From contig NC_133302.1 of the NCBI RefSeq assembly GCF_005239225.2, positions 10,387,991 to 10,451,990 of the forward strand: a stretch of 64,000 nucleotides of DNA, given 5' to 3'. Below are positions 45,977 through 57,700 of this stretch, piece by piece. This DNA is from Populus alba. Lineage: Eukaryota; Streptophyta; Magnoliopsida; Malpighiales; Salicaceae. The translations under genes and the position numbers were made by a program. The notes beneath the pieces were generated by a model that saw nothing but the letters and a program-made list of their open reading frames with translations, ran no database searches and was not told the DNA's origin. Numbering within the stretch: the first letter of the stretch is position 1; every line of letters begins with the position of its first letter.

Positions 45977-47699
45977 TGACACGACCAAAAGCTTGATGTC
46001 TCTTCCCAAGTGCAGGAGTGTCGAAGTAATAAATAACCCGGCAAAGACCGGGGTCGAACCACAGAGAGGTTAATTGTATAAATTATAAATAACAAGACAA
46101 CAACAACAACAACAACAACAATAATAATACTCATTACGTGGCGTTGTTTATACCTGAGAATGATCTAAAGATCGGGTCACAGGTTTCCAGCCTATATACT
46201 GACTTTATGAAAAGATCAAAGATATATATTATATAATATAAACAGAATGTAAATAATAATAATAATAACAATGATAATAATAATAATAACAGAAGATGAA
46301 GAAATTAATGAGAACTTTGAGATAAAAGATTAACGTAAGGATTAAACAATGATAAAAACAAATGTCAAGGTTAGAGGATCCACTTATGGTACTTCAAACA
46401 AGTATAATATAAACTCTTATTACTCAATTGGAAACCACACATAAAGGAGGTTCCAATCAGATTATAAAATTGTTAACATGATTACATTAATTATCTTATT
46501 CGAATAAAGCTAATACTTGTAAATGTTGGCAGGCATTCATGATTATAACTTATGTTAACAACAAATCAAGTTCCTTTCATAGCTCAGGTGTCGGTTAAAC
46601 CATACAGTATGGGCTATGAAAGTGCCAAGTATTTGTTGTACCAAGTGTTACACAACATAAATCTAGATTAACCATTTAACAAGCAAAGTATTAAAGTGAA
46701 CAAGATAACAAATATAAAACATGTTAGTATCCAACGTTAAGGTCCATGTTAAGTTTATATTATACTTGTTCTTACACCATTAGTGTACCCTTTTCACCTT
46801 GACATAATTAACTTAGCTAGACATAATAAAAGAAAGAAACATAAATGAGCAAGACAAGAACATAAATGAGAAAGAAGTTAACTAGACAAAGGAAAGGAAA
46901 TGAAGTGCATAAACTTGATATTAATGAAAGCAAGACATAAGCAATACAAAGAGAGAAAGCAAGAGCATGATCTTGATCTGAACACCAAGATGCCTCAATA
47001 CATGGTAAGTGCCTCCTTTTATAGGCCAAAAATTTGGAACTATTGATTTGTTGACTAATTGATGAGTGGGTGGCCACATCTTGACTAGATAACAATCCTT
47101 ATCTTCTTGTCTGATCAAGACGTCATTTCTAACATCATAATTTGCCCAGAATCCTCAAGAATGTTCTAGGAAATTGTCTCAGCTTTCCAACAAAAAAAAG
47201 ATGAGGTCATTTGGACTTCTAGAACTCAAGATATGGGCTGAACACTAAATAGTGTCTGGGCTGCAGGACAGCTTCGGACTTCTTCGTTGTTCCTATATTT
47301 TGGACTTGAAAACGGCCTTCTTAGATCTTGGTGTCCAAATGAAAGTTGTAGGTCTATGTTTTACCTTTCCATCCATATAAAATGGACCTAAATCCGAGAT
47401 CTAGAGCTCCAGATATGATCCAATTACCGAGCACTGTTCCGGTTTGGACTGCACCGACATCTCTTTTCTAAGTTTGGCCATCTCTTTGTCCTTTAACTTT
47501 CAATGCTTAAACTCATCAATCAATCCTTTTATTTATGTGATAGTCCTGCATTTAAAATGAGCATTTACCATAAATTAAGGTATCTTATAATATCAAACTT
47601 GTTATTATAAAACATACTTTAGTTAAGGAGTTATTGATACTTCAAGTGCAAAATGATGATATAAAACCTTGATAAACATGCACTTTTAAGTACTAATCA
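45977..47699 (-). repeat. 5' LTR of the Athila-type element
   Basis: 1723 bp, matching the 3' LTR apart from about ten substitutions and six small indels counted by eye. Promoter TATA box (minus strand TATAAAAGG) at 47015-47023. Transcription from here would read gag-pol and the two accessory ORFs. Confidence 0.95.
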
Positions 47700-47704
47700 G
47701 CAGT
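47700..47704. repeat. Target-site duplication GCAGT (right)
   Basis: Matches 35868-35872 exactly and directly follows the terminal CA of the 5' LTR. Confidence 0.9.
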
Positions 47705-47740
47705 AGTGAATCTACTATTATATACGTATTTTTGGACAAT

Positions 47741-47936
47741 TACGTATTTACAAAATACCGTCTCAATTCATCACATTTCATCAGATCCGAGATGTGATGG
47801 TTTTGAAGAATGAATTGGATATGGACAGTTCCAATAAGATTTCTTTCTTGAACAAAAATTCATTTTTTGATTTATTTCATTTATTCCATAATCAAAACAG
47901 GGGGATACATGTTACACCATGATTTTGAATCAGAAG
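47741..47936 (+). pseudogene. ycf2: Plastid ycf2 fragment (nuclear copy)
   Basis: Translated on the plus strand the segment gives [20 protein letters not shown], then [20 protein letters not shown] and, after a frameshift in a G run near 47900, [10 protein letters not shown]. This is an internal part of the chloroplast Ycf2 protein. The frame is broken and both ends are lost, so it is non-functional organelle DNA in the nucleus, either direct or by way of the mitochondrial genome. Confidence 0.8.
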
Positions 47937-48945
47937 TGTTCGATTGGTATCACTCACATAATACTTTTCTTTTATTTATAGTAGCCTTGTGGCATAGTCT
48001 ATCTTTTCCTTGTCCTTTTCCCTCCACACTTGCCTTTGTACTAAGTTGAATATAGGTAGGAAGGCTTAGTGGAAGGACGACACTCTCTTCAAAGGTGCTT
48101 CTATAGCTTTCAGCCTTGAAAACATAATGATTTCAAACTTTCTTTTTTTGCGCATATTGCTTTCTTGTCTTTTCTGGCTTTGGGCCTTTCTTACACAGCT
48201 TAAGTGGAAGGCAAGAAAGGCCCCCTTCGGGGGGTTCACAACGCTCTCAATCTCGTTATCGAAAGAACTTCCCCTTTCTATTTTTAGCCTAGTTTCTTAT
48301 TTTTCTTCTTCTTATGTTTTTGCTTCTAGACCAAACAATGCCCTTCTTCGCAGTTCCTAATAGAATAGTTAGCAAAGCAACCTTGCCCCTCACTGCCAAT
48401 AAGTCATCGCCCCCCCCAACTTTCCGAATCCCTTGCAAGATGCTCAAGATCTATAGTTGCTAGGCTTGGTTGGCATGCTTATCTTGGGGTAGAAAGGTCA
48501 GGCTCTGACCCGAGTAACATAGGGCACGTGGAATCTTATGTGAATTAGCAAGGACCACCTTACAAGGCTAAATACTCCTGGTAATGTGCTCACTGTTGTA
48601 AGCAATTTTCCCGGAGTTGTAGCTTTTATCTCCTGCCAACCTTTTCTTTAAGAACACAAGTCCAAAGCGAGAAGTTCTCCAGTATGCCCAGGAATGAAGT
48701 GAAAATCGATAGGTACTCTTTTTGCTCACACTAGGATATACGAATTTTCGACTAATTCCATGAGCTGATGTCCGAAAACATGGGCTGAGAAAGGCTGGAA
48801 CCACTTATGCAAACACTTGTTTGGCAGTTATCAAGTCAATTCCTTTACCTACCAGAAGGGCTGTTTTGTCAAGAGTGGCATTTCATCTCAATAGTGAGCC
48901 TGTTATCGGCCTGGATAGGGGAAAAATTTAGGAATAATCCGTTTA
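47937..48945. other. Mitochondrial-looking DNA (probable NUMT)
   Basis: About 1 kb with markedly higher G+C than the surroundings and the look of plant mitochondrial intergenic DNA: 'aaggcccccttcggggggttcaca' (in part), 'ttcccctttct', 'gggctgagaaaggctgg'. It directly adjoins the ycf2 fragment. I find no mitochondrial gene in it. The call rests on composition and style only. Confidence 0.45.
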
Positions 48946-50120
48946 GTTACATAAATTTTTAAAATAAAAAAATTGACGCTGATGCTAATAAAGATAAGTA
49001 TATAAAAGGATTTTTTTTTATATATCCAGAAAAGAATCAATTTAGAGAGCCCTTTGTGGCTTTTGGTGGCAACTTGATCAAGGCCTTATTACTTTAAGAG
49101 AAGCTCCCATCCAAGGTCACTTTGGATCTTTAGATACCTATGAGATTTATGGATACTATCTAATAGTAAAAAGTATAAATAAAAAATTTTTCTATATACA
49201 TTCAAACCACTATTGATCATATTTATTTTTATTGAGAAATCAAAGAAGTTGTACAAGGGTTGATGTAACTATTAGTCAAAAGACATCTCTCCCTATTCAA
49301 CTGCCCGTCTAAGAGCATTTGGCTTCAGAATACTTTTTTTGTCTTTTTAAAGAGAGAGAAAAAAAGCCAATTACCGAAAAAGAAAACAACTAGACTAAAA
49401 AGGTCAAAAATAGACTTTGTAAAATAGATTTTTTTTTAGAATGGGCCTTGACAGCATAATAATTTAAAAAAAAACAATTGCATGTTTGTTTTATTGTGAA
49501 ATTTGGCACTTAAAATTTCAATTTTTTTAATAAACAAAACTAAATCCTATCTAATCAAATAAAAAATTAATTTAACGCTGGAATATCTTTTTAACATCTT
49601 GAGAACTATAAGAAACTATTAAAAACTAATTATGAGCTCAAAAATCCATTTAACTTAATTTATAAAAATCAAAATTAAAAAAATAGTCGTTAAAATCAAC
49701 AATGCAATGTGAGGGAGTCCACATAAAAATTACCTTGGCTTTTAGTTTTTTTTTTTTAATTGTAAAATTACTCTATATAGTCATGAAAATTTTTCTTAAC
49801 TCAAATAATTTTTTTCATTTAAAAAATTGTTGTGGCCCTTCCCAAAATTCATCACTCAAATCAATAAATAATATAAAACGCACTATCCATTATGTTATCT
49901 TCTTGATTTATCCAGGAAAAAAAAAAAACTTATAGTATTCTCTTCACAAACAAACAAAAATAATATAAGATTAAAAGTTTATGCAAAAAAAATCCATGCC
50001 AATTTAAATTATTGTTTATTACCTGCAAATGGGTAACGGGTAAAACATAACCCATACTCATTTTAACCCAACCCATTTACCACCACTACCTATCAAGTAA
50101 CCGAATAAAAGCAGAGAATC
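48946..50120. other. Intergenic DNA, partly unexplained
   Basis: The first part (to about 49170) includes a coding-like stretch near 49020-49100 (REPFVAFGG, with frameshifts) that I cannot assign. The rest is A/T-rich with no supported gene. Confidence 0.35.
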
Positions 50121-50449
50121 ATGGGAGAAAACAGAGATAGGTTTCAAACAAGAGCTGCTTTCTCAGCAAAGTAGCATGTGGAAGGTACATACAAGCTATT
50201 TGTGGATCGGCTTCAATGACGAATAATAAAGCCAATTGAGAAAATGATGGAAGATCGCCACCTGCAATCAGCACCATAATTAAAGAGAGGCATACGCCTC
50301 TACTAGGGCAGATAAAAGCGAGAACCCATTTACCAATACAATCGATTCCTGTATATTCAACAATTACATTGTAGAATTTGCATCTCTAGTTAAAGAAGGT
50401 TCAATAAAAGGGTTTCTTCTCTGACCTTGATAACAATTAAAAATATAGG

Positions 50450-52827
50450 TTACCGGGATTCCCAATCCTTCAACTTTTTGCTTCCTTTGGGTTTAGCTAT
50501 AGCAGCATTCATTCCAGCCATTTTTGCATTGTACTTTGCCCGCAAAGGATCATTGTATGTCCACCTGCAAAATAAAAACACAGCAAGCATTTGTTTGAGA
50601 GACATACATAACAATCTATCCGAATTGTTTCTTTTGTTAGTTCAATAACCTCTTGATGCCAAAAAAAAAAAAAAAAAGGAGAACCATTCTGGCAATTTGA
50701 TTGTTATTGTCACTATAACAACGATTGTTTTAGGATCCATTTGGCGGCCAATTCAATAAAGTAGAGACAAGCAAAACAATATAAAAGCACAAAAATGTAA
50801 AGGACATGCTGTTCACAACTGTCACGAGTAATTTAATTCAAAATGGCCCATCAATACAAACTTAAAAGATCGGCCCCCAAAAAAAACAGTGAGATAATTG
50901 TCATTTCCAAATCCCTTACCTATTTATAATTTAAGACAAGGGTCATAAAACTGAAGAATGTGATGGTAACTACCCTTGCTATCAAAAGAGAACGACTCTA
51001 TAAAAGGAGTAAATATATTATCCCACCAGAGACGTGCATGAAAACACATGGAAAAGAGGAAATTTTATTTTTTTTATATATTTCAGGGGGAGCATTTGAA
51101 CCTTGCAACACCAATTCCCAAGGCCTCAGCTTTGAGTCAATGCCTCTTTGCCAAAAAAAAAAACAAAACGGTAGAGAATAGATTGTTCATACTATAAGCC
51201 ACCTTAATAGCCTAAATGGTTCACTTATACTTGGCGATGCTTTTGAATTAGATTGCGATCATCTTCTACAATTTAGTATAAAGCATCATATTCAAATTTG
51301 GATTTCAATTTCTTCATCAACAAGAATGTAATGCAAAACACTTACAAGTTTGAGACTAAAACTCAAACAAAATCAGAGTTTACGAACATATATAATATTC
51401 AAAAACTGCCATCAGGAACATGGAAAAGACCAATTCTGTTTCTTGTTATATATGCTACCTATGTCCTTTAGCAGATGTAAAATCCTTTTAGTGTATTTCA
51501 ACAAGTGCAAGTATCTACCTTCAAACCTAAAACTAAAGGGGAATGAATGAGACCATCGAGTGCTCATGTAACAGCAGATATGATATAAAGTCAATTTCAC
51601 AAAATAAGAAGAAAGATTTGAATGGACTTACGGATTGTTCCAATCAGTGGTATCCTCATTGACAAGATGGGTCCATTTTGTTCTTCCACTACGACCAAAG
51701 TGTTTGACTTGCATAACTTTGGGCAATATGGTTTTATCCATGTTATCTTCTCCAGTCGGAGCTGAGAAATCACGTTTGAAAATGCCATCTGTTCCAACAG
51801 TTGCTGCTCGGTCATCGGGCTCATCCTGGAAGAAAGCACCCTTGTGGTAATATTTCTGCATAAACCTCCACTTCTGCTTTGATGGTGCAGCAGGTTTCGG
51901 ATTCTTCCTCTCCCACTCTCTCCTCTCTTCCTCAGTCATGTTCCGGACCCTCTCAATCTCTTCCCTTTCCTTCACCATTGCCTCACGGTCCTCCCTATCC
52001 CTCTTAATCCTTGCAATCTCTCTGACCTTCCAAGCCTCGTACTCCTCTGCCTCATTCATTTCATCATCGGTATCCACATCAGCAATATTTGCCTCCATCT
52101 CCAGATTCTTCTGAATCATTTCCTCTTTCTTTATCTCCTCAACCAATATTTGCTTGGTCTCCACCTTCCTCTCCTCCAATTTCTTCCTCACCTTATCCTC
52201 GAGTGCTCGTTCTTCAGCCTCAAGCCGCTCACGCTCAGCAATAGTATCCCTCTCCGACTTGGGCACAAAAACAGGCTTCACCATAGCCATCCCTGTCATT
52301 TCCTCCTCAGAATCAGTCTCATACTCCGACTCCTCTTCCTCTTCCTCCACTTCATCCTCCTCCTCCTCCTCCTCTACAGGAAGAAGCGCAGCCTCCTCTC
52401 GCTCCCTCTGCCGCAACTTCTCCTTAATCCTTCTCCTTCTTTCCTCCAACGCATCCTCGTCGTCTTCCTCCATATCCGCCCATTCTTGCTTCCGGGTCTC
52501 TTCCTCCTCCGTTGAAATAATCTCAGCCTGCCGAATCCTCCTATGATCCGCCCTCATTTCATCGCGATTATCAATCCTAGTCTCCGCCAGACGACGCAGC
52601 CTCGGATCATCTTTCCTGGAAACAACATCCAAATCGTCCCTGCTGGGGAAAGCTTTCTCCAAGGAAGCCACCCTAGCCATCCTAATATCTCCATCTTCTT
52701 CCGCATCATCTGCCCACTCCGGTGCTTTACCAGGCCAATACCTTTTAACCTTGGTCTGTCCAATTTTACCCCTAAGCTTATCCCTAATTGCTAGCGCTGT
52801 ATCACTAACACCTGCTGTAACCGACAT
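50450..52827 (-). CDS. MFAP1: MFAP1-like spliceosomal protein (2 exons)
   Basis: Exon 1 is 52827-51632 and exon 2 is 50564-50450, joined across a 1067-bp GT-AG intron (gtaagt donor, ttgcag acceptor); 1311 nt give 436 aa, the size of the Arabidopsis MFAP1-related proteins. The N terminus has KVKRYWPGKAPEWADD. A very acidic Glu-rich block spans 151-176. KPVFVPKSERDT (184-195) opens the MFAP1 C-terminal domain, rich in charged helix and with WRFMQKYYHKGAFFQD and GRTKWTHLVNEDTT. Exon 2 ends YNAKMAGMNAAIAKPKGSKK...WESR. Family members are nuclear components of the precatalytic (B-complex) spliceosome and act in pre-mRNA splicing. Frame and splice sites are intact. Confidence 0.95.
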
Positions 52828-52928
52828 ACTGAAGATCTCCCTCCCTTCCTAATCCCCGGTAGCTCAGTTTTGCTTAAGAAAAAGAGTTATGAAGGAGAGT
52901 GGGATTCAGTTACCTGCTATTAGCGAGA

Positions 52929-52937
52929 TTAGGGTTT
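52929..52937 (-). promoter_or_regulatory. Telo-box (AAACCCTAA) upstream of MFAP1
   Basis: AAACCCTAA on the minus strand, about 105 nt before the ATG and about 50 nt downstream of the TATA box. This motif is common near transcription starts of plant translation, growth and RNA-processing genes. Confidence 0.6.
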
Positions 52938-52982
52938 GTTGATTTTCCAATTTCAAGGATGGCTTGCTTTGCTGCGATTTAT

Positions 52983-52990
52983 TTTATATA
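52983..52990 (-). promoter_or_regulatory. MFAP1 TATA box
   Basis: The minus strand reads GGTATATAAAATAAATC, about 155 nt upstream of the start codon, which implies a leader of roughly 120-130 nt. Confidence 0.6.
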
Positions 52991-53098
52991 CCAACATCAC
53001 TCTTTTCTGCTTCCATCGCTCCTACAACATTAGGAGGAAACAAAAACGGCGGCGTTTCTTCTTGTTTTCTTAAGAGAAAATGCTTAGCCAATGAATTA

Positions 53099-53178
53099 AT
53101 AGTAATAATAATAATAATAATAATAACATAAAATTCTAAAAAAGAAACCTATAAATTTGGTTGACATTCTTATCGTCA

Positions 53179-53218
<40 letters not shown>

Positions 53219-53219
53219 G
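53099..53219. repeat. Facing (TAA)n and (TTA)n microsatellites
   Basis: A (taa)n run at about 53099-53126 and a (tta)n run at about 53180-53218, complementary to each other and separated by about 50 bp. The pair could fold into a long weak stem. Likely polymorphic. Confidence 0.85.
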
Positions 53220-54480
53220 TGTTTTTGTTACTATATAAATTTTTTTAATTTTTAATTTCAGCCTCAAACTTTGTTTGGGATGATTTAGTCTTATTTAAGT
53301 AACAATTGATTTTAAATTATTATAAAAAAGTGGGATTGAAAAGAAAAGACCAAAATGAAAAACATATCAAATATGGATGGAGGCGTATTATAAGTTTTGA
53401 AAAAATATATTTTAGTTCTTCAACTTAAACAATCACATAAATTATAAAATTTTGGTTTCTTGAAATTGTTCCAATTCTATTTTAGTACAAATATTTATTT
53501 TTGTTATTTTTTTATTCATGATTAAGAGATGAGAGAGGGGGGTCATCGAATTATAGCGGTACAGAGAGAAACTTGTTGTTGGCAATGATTTAAGCCACCA
53601 AAATAAATAAATAAAAATTTGTATCAAATTGTTTCATTTGATGAGAGAAATTCATATTAGGTATTTTTGTACCTTAAAAATTCATGAAGAAAACATTAGA
53701 GTTCCAATTGATTTTTGATTTCGGGTTAAGTTTGGTTTTTTGAGCAGTTTTTTTAGGGTTTTTGAAGATAGGTTTTTCATGATTTCTAAGATGTTTTAGG
53801 TAAAAAAAAAAAAAAAAAAAAAAAGATTAGAAAACAAGTTTTTGGGTCAAAAGAACATAAGCCCTAATTTTTCACTACCACAATAATCAAAATCTAAGCA
53901 AAATAGATAACGCATCGTCTGTATTTTTTTTTTAAAAAAAAAAAAAAAAAACAAGCAACACAAATTTTTTTTAAAAAAATGCCTGACCCTTTTTTTCTCT
54001 AATTTTTTTGTCTACTTTTTATAAAAACTTAATTATATTTACATTAATATCATTTTTTCTCTTTTATTCTATTTAGAAAACTTCTTTTAAAAAATATTAA
54101 TTTTTTGATTATATGTTTAATTTTTGAAGAAATTTTTCTACTTCATCTATAAACGTTTTGTTTTGTTAAATTTTTTGAACAAAAAATATTTTTGAGAAAA
54201 ATTACATATATATCTTTATATAAAAAATAAAAATATTTAACTCAGGACGAAAAATAAGTAGCTAATTAAATAACATATAAGCTGTACACGATTCCTTGTG
54301 AAGTATCAAAAAATTAACCACTACCATTATCATGATAAAATTACTGAAACCAGGGTTGGGTTCCGCAAGAACATGCGCCCGTCCTACAAACAATTTTTTC
54401 ATTTTTATACAAACACCAAGAATGCAACCTCGCTTCAAGAAAGACAAGTATCAAACCAATGAGGTACAGGATACCCGGCA
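53220..54480. other. AT-rich intergenic DNA between MFAP1 promoter and RFC3 3' end
   Basis: Contains poly-A/T runs (53802-53823, 53926-53951). No supported gene. Confidence 0.55.
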
Positions 54481-54749
54481 AAATTTATTGAAAGGCTCTT
54501 AACTTGGGAAGAAGAATAAAAATGGCAGCAGGTGACAAGAGAGCGAACCGATAACCAAGATTTGCAATCACATTGATTATATGAAACAGTGCCAGGAATC
54601 TTAGCATTTTTCATAGATCATAAATACGACGACTACAAACTCAGCTACAAGAAGACATTGCCAGAAAACGTCTCCATAGGAGTAGAGTTGCTACCTCTTC
54701 CTCCTCCCTACACCTTTAAACCATGCGCGCTAATATGTTGCAACCTTCT

Positions 54750-57700
54750 TCAGCCAAATGTAGCAATGAGGAAAGCCTTATAGATGCTCATGAACTTGGC
54801 CACAAACGCTGGAAGATTAATCATAAAATAAAGTGTCAAAGAGCTATTTGAGCTCAATAGGCTTTATGAAAAGACATTCTGTTTCTACACATGGGAGCTG
54901 ACATCCGATTTCAAGCAATCAAATTTTGTATAGAAAAACTAGAAAAAGCCTAGGATCATGTATCTCTCTGAAATATTTCCTAATGCAATTATTTAATCGT
55001 AATAACAGAGTGCTTCTCTAATGAAGTGTGCAGTGACATCTTCCGCAAGTCAAGGGAATAGATATGAAATCCATATTCAAGCATTCACACTTCGCAAACC
55101 AAGATGCTAGGACATATCAAGAGCGGATTGGATTTGGTTAGACAATGTGTGGTTGGTAAACAAGGATCGGTTTTTTAGCAAGGCACAGAATATATCGTCA
55201 AATACTTGATATGATTCCACAAGATCTAGCTTCATTCGAGGAAGGGATTCTAGTCAATTGAAGGGATTGAATAAAGATAATTAAAGACTGGATTTGTTAT
55301 CTCATGTTTGCTTTTCATGAGAAAATACCAATTGAAGTGGGGAGGGTTTCTTCAAACAAGGAGCTGGGTCAACTATTCAATCAAATGATTTTGAGCATGT
55401 TTCCCATCTCTTCTCGAGAAAGAAGTGGGCCATTTCTTTGAAAAATTATTCTCAATTTCATAGGTGGCAATTCCATCAAGACCTCTTCATTAGTTGGGGG
55501 AATACACAACAGCACAAGCTCACAATGTTCTATATCAAAGATCGTGATCTGAAGTAGATAGATTTTGAATTAGTAAAAGTAAAGTCAATTGAAAAAGTTA
55601 CAAATCTCAAGAGAAAATGGTGATAAGAAAATGGTGGACAATTAGATGACTCGTAAATGTTAAGAAAAATGATGATGCCTGTGGTAATATTTTATGAAAT
55701 TCAGCAACTTGAGGTAAAAAAAAAAAAAAAAAACAAGGACAGAAGGCTATGTGTTCATCCATGCAATTTCTTAAAAATACTTTGAGATCTCCTGCTTCAA
55801 CAGAGAAACTGTCCAAAAACATTTTGGGATGGAGTAAGCTTCATGCTGCAATCTTAATATACTTGGAAAGAAATGGAAACCAGCAATGCAAATTAGTTTA
55901 TACTTGTGACAACTGATTCTATCAAATTGATTTCAAGAAAAATAAAGTACCTTCAAGGTGAAATATGGCTTTCTGTCCCATACGCATCCTATGTTCCTGT
56001 TGGAATATGAAAAACATTCAGAGAAGAATGGCAGGAGAGGACAAAAAATGACTTGAGATGCATTTTATTATATCTAAGAAACAACCCAGGCCATTCACAT
56101 TGTCAATAATAGCTAACGCTTCCCTTTCACTGCTAACTTCATAAAATGCTAGAGTTTTCACATCAAAATTTCCAAAATAAATCGTTATAATCAAAATTTT
56201 CACATTCTTGTTACTCTACATTCATATATCTCACTCCTTTTTCAAAGGTTTCTGAATTTCTTCCAGGAAAAAAAGGCATCACTTGTAACATGTCATGGCG
56301 TGCATGCAATTGCCTAACTCTTTAGAGGTCCTTCGAAGAGACCACAAACATTTCTGCTATAATGTTGAATCAAACAACAATGTAAGCCATATCCTTGTAT
56401 TTTACTTTATGTTTCTACCCCTTTATGTTCATTATGAATTAGGTGATAAACAGTAGTTATTAGCTCAAAGTCTCTCATTGTGGTGCTTGCTGGCATATGT
56501 GCAGTGAGACTTTCTAATCAATCAAAAATATCTAAGTAAAAAGAAAATAATTTAGACAGTAAGTTAACAAAATCAGTTTTGTTTACAGTTAAAGAACTGA
56601 GTTGAGATAAATATGATTAAAGCCAGTGTTTAGTTTTGTTAATCAATCGTGCAGACCATTTGAGTGTAACTTGGCACAAATCAAATGAAGCAAATCAGCT
56701 ACCAAATCAATTTGCTCAGAGGGAGAAAGGAGTACTGTAACCAAAGCAGATAAACTGAGAAATTATAACGTACATAGTATGCAGCCCAATGGCAAACTTC
56801 ATGCTTTAATTCCTCATCCAATTTCTTCAATAATTCAGAAAGTAGCTTCTGAGACAAGATATAAAAATAAAATAAACTTCAAGCCAAGGATAAAGTAAGA
56901 AAATGGTAGTTGTGGAAAAATATATTGAATTCCTTACCTTCAGAATAATTTCTGGAGGAATACAGTTAATAAGCAGTTCATACAACTTCCCTCGAACCTG
57001 AAACAGCCTAAAGCATATGGGGAATGTGTTTGGTTAGAAAATTTAAGTGAAGAAAAATGATTTAAAAGGTTATAAAAATCAAATCTTCATTTTCTATCAG
57101 ACATCACACGACATAGGATGTTTACCTTTTAGGGCTCTGCTCCCTCATAATGTCTGAACATATTTCAGAAACATACTCCTCCCAGTCCATTGGAGGAATT
57201 GCTTGGTTACTTGAAAACGGATATCTACAAGCACAATGACAGAATATAAGAGCATTACTAGAAGCTGTGTGATGGAAGCTGTGTGATGCTACCCTTTTCC
57301 AGCAGAGAGTTGCAAAAAGAAAATGAGAAACAGCAGTACTAATCAGACAGAGATGGTATAGAGCTTAACTGTTGAACACGGCAAGTCTCAAATGAAAGTA
57401 TAGCTCTTCTCAAACTCCTATTTGATTTATCTGCTATACGAGAAGCAAATCCCAGTGGAAGCTGTAGTCCTTCTTTCTTTCCAATAAATTCCAATACCTT
57501 AACAATCTGGACAAAGGAATTTCATAAAACTAGTTATATAAGAAGGAATAATAATAAAATTGACTATCTCGGCTAACACTCCTTAAGTGCTATTGTCTAA
57601 TATGGCCAATTCCACAAAATATAAGTAAGAAAAAAGTGATAGGAAGAGATTCATGAGATAATTAATGTTAAAAAAACTCTATCCAGGCATAAGACCAATG

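Larger units (their letters stand above)
35873..47699 (-). mobile_element. Complete Athila-type Ty3/gypsy retrotransposon carrying two accessory ORFs
   Basis: An 11,827-bp element on the minus strand. From its own 5' end: LTR (47699-45977), tRNA-Asp-type primer site, gag, protease, RT, RNase H and integrase (45746-40484, broken), a four-cysteine ORF (40289-39741), a LONELY GUY-like ORF (39482-38829), a purine-rich tract, a 151-bp tandem repeat, a polypurine tract and the 3' LTR (37595-35873). The gag, DLGAS protease and tRNA-Asp primer site place it in the Athila lineage. Its LTRs differ by only about ten substitutions by eye, so it inserted recently. The two accessory ORFs occupy the slot of the Athila env-like frame. 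Confidence 0.9.

Noticed and set aside
52154..52546. 130-codon serine-rich frame on the plus strand
   Set aside because: It is the antisense of the acidic Glu-rich region of MFAP1 exon 1. The conserved protein is on the minus strand.
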